Below are positions 52,541-61,700 of a stretch of 64,000 nt of DNA, one piece after another. This DNA is from an uncultured Verrucomicrobiales bacterium (lineage in GTDB: Bacteria > Verrucomicrobiota > Verrucomicrobiia > Verrucomicrobiales > Akkermansiaceae). The position numbers and the translations under genes were made by a program. Within the stretch, counting starts at the first letter, position 1, and each line of letters begins with the position of its first letter. The stretch spans positions 1 through 64,000 of the forward strand of contig CALFVL010000052.1 in the NCBI GenBank assembly GCA_937928425.1. The letters are read 5' to 3'. The notes beneath the pieces were generated by a model. The model was not told the origin of the DNA. It saw nothing but the letters and a program-made list of their open reading frames with translations, and made no database searches.

Positions 52541-53551
52541 ATGCCCGAGATGTCCCAGGACGCCCCCCTTGCCGACCGTCCACTCCTCCAACTAGAAAAA
52601 GGAAAACTCATCATCGCATCGCCCTCAGAAATTTCCGAGGCCAGCTTCAGCATTCCCGCCATCCGTGCGCTTCGTCACTCCAACCCCCACGGAACTCTCA
52701 TCATCCTCGCTAATCAGGACACCGCTCCCATGTGGCGTAAAGTCGCCGAGGTCGACCAAATCATCACTCAGCATAGCGCGGACTCCCCTCGTAAAATCAC
52801 TCGCCTACTTAAAGAAAGTCACATCTCATTTGATGCCGCAATTTGCTGGGAAGACGGCCCAAGCGCACAAGCTTTCGCCAAGTACGAGATCCCTAAGATA
52901 CTTGGCTACCCCAGTGAAAAACTAGCGAAACACCTCACAACTCCGGTGGAAGTAGAGCGTAAAATTGGCCCGATCGAACACCAAGTGAACCGCTATCTCC
53001 TCTTCGTTGCTCAACTCGGGGCAGATCCCTACCAGCCCTCTAATTTCTCCATTCCCCCACGTCCCCCAGCACCTAGCACCATTCAGATTGCCATCGCCCC
53101 TGGTTCTGACTTCGGCCCAGCAGCAGAATGGCCCCTAGAGCGTTTCAGCGAGCTCGCCAAGAATATTTCAGAGCATTGCTCTCTCAGCATTATCCCTTCA
53201 CCCGGCAGACCCACTCCTGCCGCAGCTCTTGCTAAAGCACTCGGTCAATCGGTCATCTCAGCCGAGAAAGATGCTCTTTTAGATCACCTCGCTGCATGTC
53301 ACGGACTTATCGCTAATGACGGCTCTATTGCTCATTACGCATCCTTTGTCGGCACTCCATCTCTCGTCCTCTTTGGCCCGAATGAACCCGAGTGGAAACG
53401 CCCCCTCGGCCGCATACACCAAATCATCCGTCGGCACGTTCCTTGCTCCGCCTGCCTTCTAAATAAATGTCCTCTCGATCACCGCTGTATGACCGAGATT
53501 ACCGTGGCAGAGGTGATGGAACGACTCCAAGCACTCCTCAATCCCGCCTAG
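52541..53551 (+). CDS. Glycosyltransferase family 9 (heptosyltransferase-like)
   Basis: Family 9 transferases add heptose or related sugars to lipopolysaccharide cores. The N-terminal Rossmann fold (ISEASFSIPAIRALRHSNPH) and the C-terminal donor-binding pattern (CHGLIANDGSIAHYASFVGT then PSLVLFGPNEPEWKRPLG) match it, with the typical 'nDsG..H.A...g.P...lFGp..p' reading NDGSIAH. It has Cys-rich motifs near the end (HVPCSACLLNKCPLDHRCM), seen in many GT9 proteins. 336 residues. Confidence 0.88.
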   Translation: MPEMSQDAPLADRPLLQLEKGKLIIASPSEISEASFSIPAIRALRHSNPHGTLIILANQDTAPMWRKVAEVDQIITQHSADSPRKITRLLKESHISFDAAICWEDGPSAQAFAKYEIPKILGYPSEKLAKHLTTPVEVERKIGPIEHQVNRYLLFVAQLGADPYQPSNFSIPPRPPAPSTIQIAIAPGSDFGPAAEWPLERFSELAKNISEHCSLSIIPSPGRPTPAAALAKALGQSVISAEKDALLDHLAACHGLIANDGSIAHYASFVGTPSLVLFGPNEPEWKRPLGRIHQIIRRHVPCSACLLNKCPLDHRCMTEITVAEVMERLQALLNPA

Positions 53552-53557
53552 CGGAAG

Positions 53558-54013
53558 CTAGCCATCTCCCATCACGTATTCCAAAAGTAAGGACTGCACC
53601 TGACTGTAAAATTCATTACGGAAGTACGCCGAGCGCATCACAGCATCCTTAATTTTTTCCACCTCAACAAACTCGCTAGGGCCAAAGCGAAATCTCTCCT
53701 CCAAGAGCAGACGCGCTTGATTTAACGCGCCGTACCAAAGGTCTGCCTGCTCCCGCTCGATCGTCACCCCTTCACGCCCTTGCTCACGAGCCTCTAACAC
53801 CGCCTTCCGCACCTCTTTCCGCTGGGCAGAGAAATCCACCTTCAACTCCGGCACCACGATTTCCTCCCACATCGAGTCCTCATCCATCAGATTTCCAAAG
53901 CGGGCCTCTAAGTTGCCCTCACCATCATCAGCAATTTCTAATAAAACGCTCCAGTCTTGTTCCTCTTCTGGGATCAATCTAAGACCACCAGAAAGTGTGG
54001 GTGCGATTGTCAT
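53558..54013 (-). CDS. DUF2017-like protein paired with ClpS
   Basis: A 151-residue cytoplasmic protein without a signal. The phrase DLWYGALNQARLLLEERF resembles the conserved end of DUF2017, a family encoded next to clpS in actinobacteria. It overlaps the clpS stop by 4 nt. I infer a partner of the ClpS adaptor; function is unknown. The match is from pattern memory and is modest. Confidence 0.55.
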   Translation of the reverse strand: MTIAPTLSGGLRLIPEEEQDWSVLLEIADDGEGNLEARFGNLMDEDSMWEEIVVPELKVDFSAQRKEVRKAVLEAREQGREGVTIEREQADLWYGALNQARLLLEERFRFGPSEFVEVEKIKDAVMRSAYFRNEFYSQVQSLLLEYVMGDG

Positions 54014-54300
54014 TCTACCTTTTCGAGAGTTGCGTTGAGCTGTGCCGTATGGAGCTGACTCACATACATCTCCCCTTTTTCACGGCTCCCACTCCAGACC
54101 GTGGCCCGCCCCTTCTCATGAACCGCCAACATCAACTCATTCGCCCTTCCTTTTGAAATACCAAAAATTTGAACTAGCACGCGACTCACGTATTCCATCA
54201 AGTTCACCGGATCATCTAACACCACCACTTGCCACGGCTTATCTGTCTTAGAACTAGACTTAAATTGACCTTTTTTAACAGGAGCACCGACTGCATTCAT
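54010..54300 (-). CDS. clpS: ClpS adaptor of the Clp protease
   Basis: ClpS hands N-degron substrates to ClpAP. Conserved parts are WQVVVLDDPVNLMEYVSRVL (the D-D-P-V-N motif contacts the N-terminal residue), LMLAVHEKGRATVWSGSRE, and the C-terminal AQLNATLEKVE. Start at ATG 54300 (MNAVGAPVKKGQFKSSSK). A longer reading would overlap the end of ispG. 96 residues. clpA is not adjacent. Confidence 0.92.
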   Translation of the reverse strand: MNAVGAPVKKGQFKSSSKTDKPWQVVVLDDPVNLMEYVSRVLVQIFGISKGRANELMLAVHEKGRATVWSGSREKGEMYVSQLHTAQLNATLEKVE

Positions 54301-54310
54301 CGTCTTATTC

Positions 54311-56083
54311 TTAGACCTGAGCCACTGCTTTAGGAGCATCGATCCAGCGACCGTGCTCTTGGATTAAATCTTTAAGCCGTCCCACGGCCTCGCCTTCCGG
54401 AATGTTAAACTTCACTGCCTCTTTTCCTACATACAGATTAATCTTCCCCGGAGCCCCTCCGACATAACCGAAGTCCGCATCTGCCATCTCACCAGGGCCA
54501 TTCACAATACAGCCCATCACCGCGATACGCACCCCTTTCAGGTGCCCCGTAGCTTCTCGGATCTTTTGAGTGGTCTCCTGTAGATTAAATAAGGTCCGCC
54601 CGCAGCTCGGGCATGCTACGTAGTCAGTCTTAAAAATTCGCGCCCCTGCTGCTTGGAGGACATTGTAAGAAAGGCGTAAGGACTGGCCCGGAGCCTCCTC
54701 GCCTTGGACCAAAATCGCATCACCAATCCCATCACAGATGAGCGAGCCTAAATTCATCGAGGCTCTCAAAAGAGTCGGCAAAAAGTCTGCTCCCACCCCA
54801 TCAGGAGGACATAGCGTATCCTTTAAGAGAACAGCATGGCGCACATCCAGCTTAGCCGCTAGTAAGCGGAACGCCGCAATCACCGGAAGATCCACTCCAT
54901 CAAGAACGGTGACTAACTGAGAACTCCGAGTCTGGTTCACCTCAGCAAGCGCCTCATCATCCCTGGGATCTAGAGCGATCACTCCAGAATCTTCACTCAC
55001 AATTTCAGGCTTAAAATCACCCATCTGCTCGATCTTATGGGCCAGCGCATCCCACTTCCTTCGGGAAGTAAAGACCCGCACCAACTCCGTCCCTCCTAGG
55101 CGAATCCCACACCTCTCCTGAGGGTCTGACTTACGCCGCTCATACTCAAATGGATTCCAGCTCTCTCGCACCTTCGCCTCGCACCCACCAGTCGGGATCG
55201 CCGCCACCAGCGCCTGTGCCACTGGCACCTCGTGAACCGCATCTTCTGTCAAGCTCACACGGATCGTATCGCCAATACCATCTGCTAGAAGGCTCCCTAT
55301 TCCGATCGCACTTTTGATCCGTCCATCCTCGCCATCCCCCGCTTCAGTCACCCCTAGATGCAGAGGGTAATTCCAGTCAGCACCCTCTGCCGCTAAGCGC
55401 GCGACGAGTAGACGATAGGCCTCTATCATCACCTTCGGATTTGAAGCCTTCATCGAGAACACAAAATTGTGGAAATTCTCCTCCCGCGCAATACGGGCGA
55501 ATTCCAAAGCACTCTCCACCATCCCCAGAGGAGTATCCCCATAGCGATTCATGATCCGGTCAGAAAGTGAACCATGGTTCGTCCCTATTCTAATTGCGCG
55601 CTTTAACTCCTTACAAAGTCTCACCAATGGAGCAAATTCCTCACGGATCCTCCCCAGCTCTTCCTCATACTGCTCATCAGTATACTCGCGGATCTCAAAC
55701 TTCTTCTTATCCGCATAATTGCCCGGGTTCACCCGCACCTTCTCCACCCACTTCGCCGCCTCAAACGCCGCATCTGGTTTAAAATGAATGTCCGCCACTA
55801 AAGGCACCTCGCAGCCTGCTGCCCTCACTCCATCTCGGATATGCTCCAGATTCTGAGCATACCTCTTAGTCTGTGCCGTAATCCTCACAATCTCGCAGCC
55901 TGCCTCCGCCAACTGTAACACCTCTGCCACACAGGCCTCCGTATCACGCGTGTCCGCAGTAATCATCGACTGCACCACCACAGGGTGGCCCCCACCCATC
56001 TTCACCTTCCCTACCGTAACCACCCGCGACTCACGGCGGGAGTAATTGAAAAGATCTTCGCAGTAACGTAATTCGATCGCCAT
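54311..56083 (-). CDS. ispG: 4-hydroxy-3-methylbut-2-en-1-yl diphosphate synthase, long form
   Basis: IspG makes HMBPP in the MEP isoprenoid pathway with a [4Fe-4S] cluster. The TIM-barrel N-terminus (VGKVKMGGGHPVVVQSMITA, LADIHFKP-like VADIHFKPDAAFEAA, RVNPGNYADKKKFE) and the C-terminal cluster domain (VACPSCGRTLFNL, MGCIVNGPGEMADADFGYVG) are present. A central insertion of about 200 residues, roughly 300-500 (CGIRLGGTELVRVFTSRRKW onward), marks the three-domain form found in plants and Chlamydiae. 590 residues from ATG 56083 (MAIELRYCEDLF). Confidence 0.95.
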   Translation of the reverse strand: MAIELRYCEDLFNYSRRESRVVTVGKVKMGGGHPVVVQSMITADTRDTEACVAEVLQLAEAGCEIVRITAQTKRYAQNLEHIRDGVRAAGCEVPLVADIHFKPDAAFEAAKWVEKVRVNPGNYADKKKFEIREYTDEQYEEELGRIREEFAPLVRLCKELKRAIRIGTNHGSLSDRIMNRYGDTPLGMVESALEFARIAREENFHNFVFSMKASNPKVMIEAYRLLVARLAAEGADWNYPLHLGVTEAGDGEDGRIKSAIGIGSLLADGIGDTIRVSLTEDAVHEVPVAQALVAAIPTGGCEAKVRESWNPFEYERRKSDPQERCGIRLGGTELVRVFTSRRKWDALAHKIEQMGDFKPEIVSEDSGVIALDPRDDEALAEVNQTRSSQLVTVLDGVDLPVIAAFRLLAAKLDVRHAVLLKDTLCPPDGVGADFLPTLLRASMNLGSLICDGIGDAILVQGEEAPGQSLRLSYNVLQAAGARIFKTDYVACPSCGRTLFNLQETTQKIREATGHLKGVRIAVMGCIVNGPGEMADADFGYVGGAPGKINLYVGKEAVKFNIPEGEAVGRLKDLIQEHGRWIDAPKAVAQV

Positions 56084-56176
56084 TTGATTAAACCCCTTCC
56101 TACGGTAAAAAATCCCATCCCGCAACGCCCACATTCTCCGATTGCCCCATCTTATAATCTAAGGAACCCTCCATTC

Positions 56177-57007
56177 ATGAAAATTCCCCTCCTCATCCTC
56201 ACCCTCATAAGCCTCCCCGCCCCCGCCCAGACTGCTCCTTCTAGCGAAAAAAAAACCAGTGACTTCGTCCGCGTCCACTATCGCGAGAACCAAGTCTTCC
56301 TCCAAACTGCCATCGTAACTTTCAAAAAAAGCGACATCCAGGTCACCCTCTTCGGAGCCATCCACCTCGCAGATAAATCCTACTTCAACACCCTAAACAC
56401 CCGTTTTAAAGCCTATGATCGCCTACTCTTCGAGATGATTGGTGGTGATGAAATCACTAAAACCCGCAAAATAAAAGTACCCAAAACACCCCCTGCCTCC
56501 TCACCCCTCGCCGAGGCCTACCAACTCATCTCCTCTTTTCTCAAACTCGCTGACCAGAAAGAACAAATCAACTACCTTGCAGAAAATTTCATCCACGCCG
56601 ATCTCAGCCTGAGCGAATACCAAAAACTTCAAGCGAAACGCGGGGAATCCCTCCACAGCTTCGCTCTCACCGCCTCTCAAAACACAGAGCCTCGAGATGA
56701 ACCCTCCCCCCTCCCACTCATCACCGCCCTCGCTAATGGAGATTCAAACCAAGCGAAACTCCTTCTCGTCGAGACCCTCGCCCACGGCGACGAAGCAATC
56801 GCCAAAATTGTCACCCCTACGGTCATCATCACAGACCGGAATGCTAAAGCCCTCCAAGTCCTGAAGTCTGAAATTCAAAATGGACATAAAAAACTCGGGA
56901 TCTTTTACGGAGCCGCCCATCTCCCCAACTTAGAAAAAGAGCTCCTAGAACAGGGCTATAAAAAAACCAAGCAGGAATGGCTCACTGCTTGGTCTCTTGA
57001 AAAATAG
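56177..57007 (+). CDS. TraB/GumN-family protein
   Basis: Signal peptide from ATG 56177 (MKIPLLILTLISLPAPAQTA) with an AAGGA site 11 nt upstream. The TraB/GumN pattern is clear: IQVTLFGAIHLADKSYFNTL, RLLFEMIGGDE, and near the end IQNGHKKLGIFYGAAHLPNL. TraB/PrgY/GumN proteins are erythromycin-esterase-like or metalloprotease-like. The GxxH motifs (GAIHLA, GAAHLP) would bind metal. 276 residues. It starts divergent from ispG. Confidence 0.85.
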   Translation: MKIPLLILTLISLPAPAQTAPSSEKKTSDFVRVHYRENQVFLQTAIVTFKKSDIQVTLFGAIHLADKSYFNTLNTRFKAYDRLLFEMIGGDEITKTRKIKVPKTPPASSPLAEAYQLISSFLKLADQKEQINYLAENFIHADLSLSEYQKLQAKRGESLHSFALTASQNTEPRDEPSPLPLITALANGDSNQAKLLLVETLAHGDEAIAKIVTPTVIITDRNAKALQVLKSEIQNGHKKLGIFYGAAHLPNLEKELLEQGYKKTKQEWLTAWSLEK

Positions 57008-57023
57008 CGTCGTAAAATTTCTT

Positions 57024-57932
57024 CTAAAAGAGATCCCCCAGATCACTTAAATCTGACTCACTAAGAAGACAGTAAGTGTGCTCTAAATCCGCCCACTGAG
57101 TAAAACTCCATTTGCGGCTCACATCACTCACCTGACCAGCTGCGGCCGCCTCATCGATCGAACAGAACTTCTCAGGAAGGAAGAGATCGCGCTTCATCAT
57201 CACAAGATGGACCACCCTATCCTCTAAACGGTAACATATTAGAGAACCCTTACTTTCTTGATCCCCGATTTTAAGAAGCTTACAGCCGATCCCCTTAACA
57301 CCTTTTAAACCAGCAGGCAACTGCTCGGGAGTTGGGAGATCCTTCCCTTCCAGCCACTCATAGAGAGCAGCCTGTCGGTCATTACGAAGATCGAGAGAAA
57401 AGAAAGGAGAATCTAGCATATCCACAGCAGAATCCACCACCTCACCAGAAGTCGTCCCAGCTAGTGTATTTCCGCCAGCTCCTGCAAAAAACACCGTAAC
57501 TACGACCATAACCGCTAACACAGCCGCCACTGAAGTGGCCCGTATAAAGGTTCTTAATAGACTCTTCTTAGGTTTCACAGGCATTTCACTCACCTTCTGT
57601 TCTACCTCCATTGCTCCTAAAATCTCAGCACGTAAGCCCTCGGGAGGACGGAGAGCGAAAAGTGCACCCACAAACTCCGCGTCAAACTCAGCTGGATCCC
57701 CGCTCGAACCCTCAAGCGCCAAAAGGATCGCCTCCCGAAGATCAGCTGGAATCTCTACACGAGAGAGCATCTCGGCAAAGGCGGCATCCTGAGCTCGCTC
57801 AGCGACTAACCACTCACCCAGTTCGCGATCTTCCGCCGCGAGACTCAGGGCCTCGGCAAAAGCAGGTTCATTTGCATCCTCGCCATCTGGGCGAAAGCCT
57901 TGAAGAATAAACTTTGCACGTTCCTTATCCAT
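57024..57932 (-). CDS. Anti-sigma-factor-like membrane protein
   Basis: A cytoplasmic N-terminal part of about 140 residues (MDKERAKFILQGFRPDGEDA) is followed by one span (SVAAVLAVMVVVTVFFAGAG) and an extracytoplasmic C-terminal domain. Its start overlaps the ECF sigma stop by 8 nt. That overlap and this topology are typical of an anti-sigma factor paired with its sigma. No zinc H-x3-C-x2-C motif is visible, so it is a non-ZAS type or a related regulator. Start ATG 57932 is chosen because it is the overlapped one. Confidence 0.75.
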   Translation of the reverse strand: MDKERAKFILQGFRPDGEDANEPAFAEALSLAAEDRELGEWLVAERAQDAAFAEMLSRVEIPADLREAILLALEGSSGDPAEFDAEFVGALFALRPPEGLRAEILGAMEVEQKVSEMPVKPKKSLLRTFIRATSVAAVLAVMVVVTVFFAGAGGNTLAGTTSGEVVDSAVDMLDSPFFSLDLRNDRQAALYEWLEGKDLPTPEQLPAGLKGVKGIGCKLLKIGDQESKGSLICYRLEDRVVHLVMMKRDLFLPEKFCSIDEAAAAGQVSDVSRKWSFTQWADLEHTYCLLSESDLSDLGDLF

Positions 57933-58470
57933 TAGTCCTTTGAATGTTAGTCGTTTGAAAATCCACGATTCTTGTGGGGGCACTTGCCGGCTCAGTATTC
58001 ATCTTTTTGCGTAACTGCTCTTTACCTCGGGAGATACGCGACATGACCGTCCCCATCGGGACATCTAGAACTTCCGCAATCTCCTTATAAGAATGCTGTT
58101 GAAGGTAAAAAAGTGTTAACGGTGCCCTAAAAGTCTCATCCAGCTCACCCAGTAAATTCACCGCGCGCTGTGCATCTAACTGACGGCCTGATTCGTCCTC
58201 ATTGGTCGGTAACTCATGTTCTACCTCACTAATTTCCGTCTCCGGATGCCTCTGCGACTTCCGCGCATTCCCCAAGTGCTCTCGGTAAAGAGTCGTGAAG
58301 AGCCATGTCTTAGCCTTCGACCGATCTTTCAATTGATGCCCTTTCTGAGCCCAGATCACAAAGGTCTGCTGTACCAGATCAGCCGCTCGGTCTGGATTCT
58401 TCGCAAGCGAGAACCCAAAGCGATAAAGCGCTTGGTAAAACTGATCCACGAGCTGTTCGAATTCTTCCAT
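57925..58470 (-). CDS. ECF sigma factor
   Basis: An RNA polymerase sigma-70 of the ECF type, regions 2 and 4 visible: LVDQFYQALYRFGFSLAKNP, AADLVQQTFVIWAQKG, KTWLFTTLYREHLG, then region 4 LDETFRAPLTLFYLQQHSYK, EIAEVLDVPMGTVMSRISRG. Region 4 carries the usual DNA-binding helix with MGTVMSRISRGKEQLR. 181 residues from ATG 58470 (MEEFEQLVDQ). It is followed by its presumed anti-sigma. Confidence 0.95.
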   Translation of the reverse strand: MEEFEQLVDQFYQALYRFGFSLAKNPDRAADLVQQTFVIWAQKGHQLKDRSKAKTWLFTTLYREHLGNARKSQRHPETEISEVEHELPTNEDESGRQLDAQRAVNLLGELDETFRAPLTLFYLQQHSYKEIAEVLDVPMGTVMSRISRGKEQLRKKMNTEPASAPTRIVDFQTTNIQRTNG

Positions 58471-58700
58471 CTTTCTGAGATTCTCACAATGAGAGGGCCT
58501 CGGCACCTTCTTATTCCTTCAATTTAACTTCTTTCTTTCAAAAACAAGCCCAAGAAACCCCTCATCCACAAAAAAAGCATCTTTCCCTCCTCCTTTTCTC
58601 TCCACAAAAAACAACACACCTCCTATTTATTTCAAATCATTAAATACAAATCACAATGAAAGTTGCAGTCTCTCCGTCTTAAAAGGACAATTTCCCCACA

Positions 58701-61700
58701 ATGTCAGCGCAAGAAGACTCCCCACCTCCCAAGTCCCGGACTCGTCGCCGATGGAAACGTTGGGTCTTCCCCCCTCTCATTCTTTTCACTGCCCTTCTTA
58801 TCTGGTTCAACGGACCAGGCATCCGCTGGACCCTCCAAAAAATCATCCTTAAACAGCTCGAAAATCATAAGCTCAAGGGCAGCTTCGAAATTACCGGCAC
58901 TGCCTTAAACGGACTCGCTCTCCACAAACTCTCCCTCCACGGAGAAACTCGTATCAAATCCATCCACGCTGACCTCCTAAAACTCACTTGGACTCCATCC
59001 TCCCTCTTCCATAAACGCATCGACACCATTTCCTTAGAAAAACTCCACCTCTCCATCGACCCTTCCTACACCCCACCTCCCGCGCCTGAAGAGCCCCCTC
59101 CCTCACCTCATGATACCTCCCCCGCTCCGAAACTTTCAGAAACCCTCCAGCTCATCCGCCAACTCCTCCGCCCCACAGAACTCTCTCTTCATGATCTACG
59201 GCTGGACATCATCACCGCAGACACCCTTAGCCTAGGCTCCCTCACCCACCTCCCTGACAGCGACCACTACACCTTCACCCATCTTCGTGGGAAAGACCAC
59301 CTCGGGCGTAACATACATAACCCATCCACCACTCTCACATGGACCGAACTCGGTCTTCATCTCGACCAAATCACCCTCCTCCCAAAACTCAGCCTCCAAA
59401 ACATCACCTTCCATCCTGAGAAAAAAACCTCAGGAGAAATTCTCATTGATGGAAAAAAAATCTCCCTCAGCTCCGACCTCCAATCCAGCCACCTCGTCAC
59501 CCTAAATTCTCCCCCCCTCCACATCCCCACCATCCTCGAAATCATCCAACCAGACCTTCTAGAAAAAAAACAAATCAACGGCCTAATCACCGCCCTAGAA
59601 ATCGATACCTCCACCGGCCACGTCGATATCCGAGCAAGTGACCTCCGCTGGGATAAACACCATATCCCCCACGCCACCGTCCAAGCTAGCAGCCCCCACC
59701 TCCTTTCCCCCTTTGGCCAAGACATCAAAATTGAAGCAGAGCTCGAAGACCGTCTTACCCTAGCCGGTACCATCACCCCCTCCCCGAAATTCCTAGACTC
59801 CTCCGCCCAACTCACCTTCACCTTAAACGACCCCGCCATTCCAAGCATCAACGGAGAACTTCACTACCACTCCCGCCAAGCTCAGCTCAGCGCCACCGCC
59901 CTAGATACCCTCCTTCTCGATGCCACCTACTTCCTCGACTCCTCCACCTACCAACTCCAACTCCACTCCACCCTCCCAGACGCTCATCAGCTCCACCCCA
60001 AGCTCTCCGGCCCGCTCACCTTCATCCTCCAAGGAAACGGCAGCCTAAAAGACCAGCAACACCACGGTTCCCTAGACCTAAAAGCTCTCCAACTCCAGCA
60101 TCCCACCTTTCCGGAGACCACCACCGCAGGAATCATCCACTACCACTGGCCAGAGAAAATCACCGTCGAAAACCTCACCACCACCTCTCCTCAAGGCCAA
60201 CTCCAAGCTCAACTCGACTGGCAAGACGATACCCTTAACATCTCCCAACTCAGCCTCATCGAGAGCGGGCAAGCCCTCCTCCACGCCACCGCACAACTTC
60301 CTGCCCCCTTCCCCATCCCCTCACTCCAAGAACTCAGCAACTCCACCAAGCCCATTTCCTTAAACTTAAAAAGCGAACCACTCTCGCTCAAAAAACTCGC
60401 CACCTATCTCCCCCTTCCCCCTCACCTCTCTGGCATCCTCCTCGCAGACCTCAAGCTCAGCGGAACCATCGCCCAACCCACCCTAAACGGCTTCGCTAAT
60501 CTCGATCGCTTTCACACCACCACCCAGCCTCAACTCCCACCCCTCGACCTACAACTCCAGCTAAAAACCAAAGAGCAAAAACTCTTATTCACCTCCACAA
60601 GCAGCCAAGCCAGCGGACCCCTTCTCCACCTTGACGGGACCCTCCCCTTCCTCCCCCGACTCTGGATCGAGACTAAGACTAAACCCGACCAAAACACCCC
60701 CATCCAGCTCCACCTCCACACCCCTAAAATCCAGCTTCAAACTCTCCAACAGAACCACAACACCCCCCAGACACTTCGCGGCACCCTAGAAACAGACCTC
60801 ACCCTCACTGGCACCCTCGCTCAACCCACCTTAAATGGCTTCCTCACCCTCGATCGCCTCCTCTTTCCAAACCAACCCCATCTTCCGCCCCTCGATCTTA
60901 ACCTTAAGCTCAAGACCCAACAGCAACGCCTCCTCCTCAGCGCCCAGGCAAATGAACCCACCGACCCCCTACTCCAGCTGGACGCCGACCTCCCCTTCCT
61001 CCCTCAGCTCTGGACCACAGCCACCCCCATCCACTTCGATGCACCCATCAGCCTGAATCTCACCACCCCCACCCTAAACCTTAAAAAACTCAAAAAACTT
61101 CTAGGACTTCCCGAACAGACCCAAGGACAGCTCGAAAGCGTACTCTCCCTCTCAGGCACCATTTCTAAACCCAAGCTCCAAGGCTCCATAAACCTCTCCT
61201 CCTTCCGCCTCCAAAACCAACCCGACCTCTCCCCCGTAGATCTCGACCTAAACATAGACACCCTAGACCAAAAACTCTTTCTTAGCGCAACCACCTCCGA
61301 CCGCAACGGCCCCCTCTTTAATGTCAAAGCCAACCTCCCCCTCCTCACCGAGGCATGGATTGAAAAACAAGCATCCCCCCTTCACACCCCCATCCAACTT
61401 CACGCCACCTCCCCTAAATTAAACCTCCGTCGTATCCTCCCCTTCGTTCCCATCATCACTCACATTGACGGCTCCGCCCAGCTCGATCTCCTCCTAGATG
61501 GCTCCTTCTCCGCACCCAGTCTAAACGGCTCCGCCAACGCCCGCATTAAGAACATGCGCCTCGCCAAATCCCCCATCTCCACCTTCCGCGACAGTCAGCT
61601 CAATGCCACCTTCCGTGACCAAACCATCACCATCCAGCCCTCTACCATTAATGCCTCAGGCGGTAAAGCCACCCTCTCAGGCACCGTAGCCCTCATCTCA

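Noticed and set aside
58507-58700. Gene between the sigma factor and tamB
   Set aside because: AT-rich divergent promoter stretch with no supported frame.
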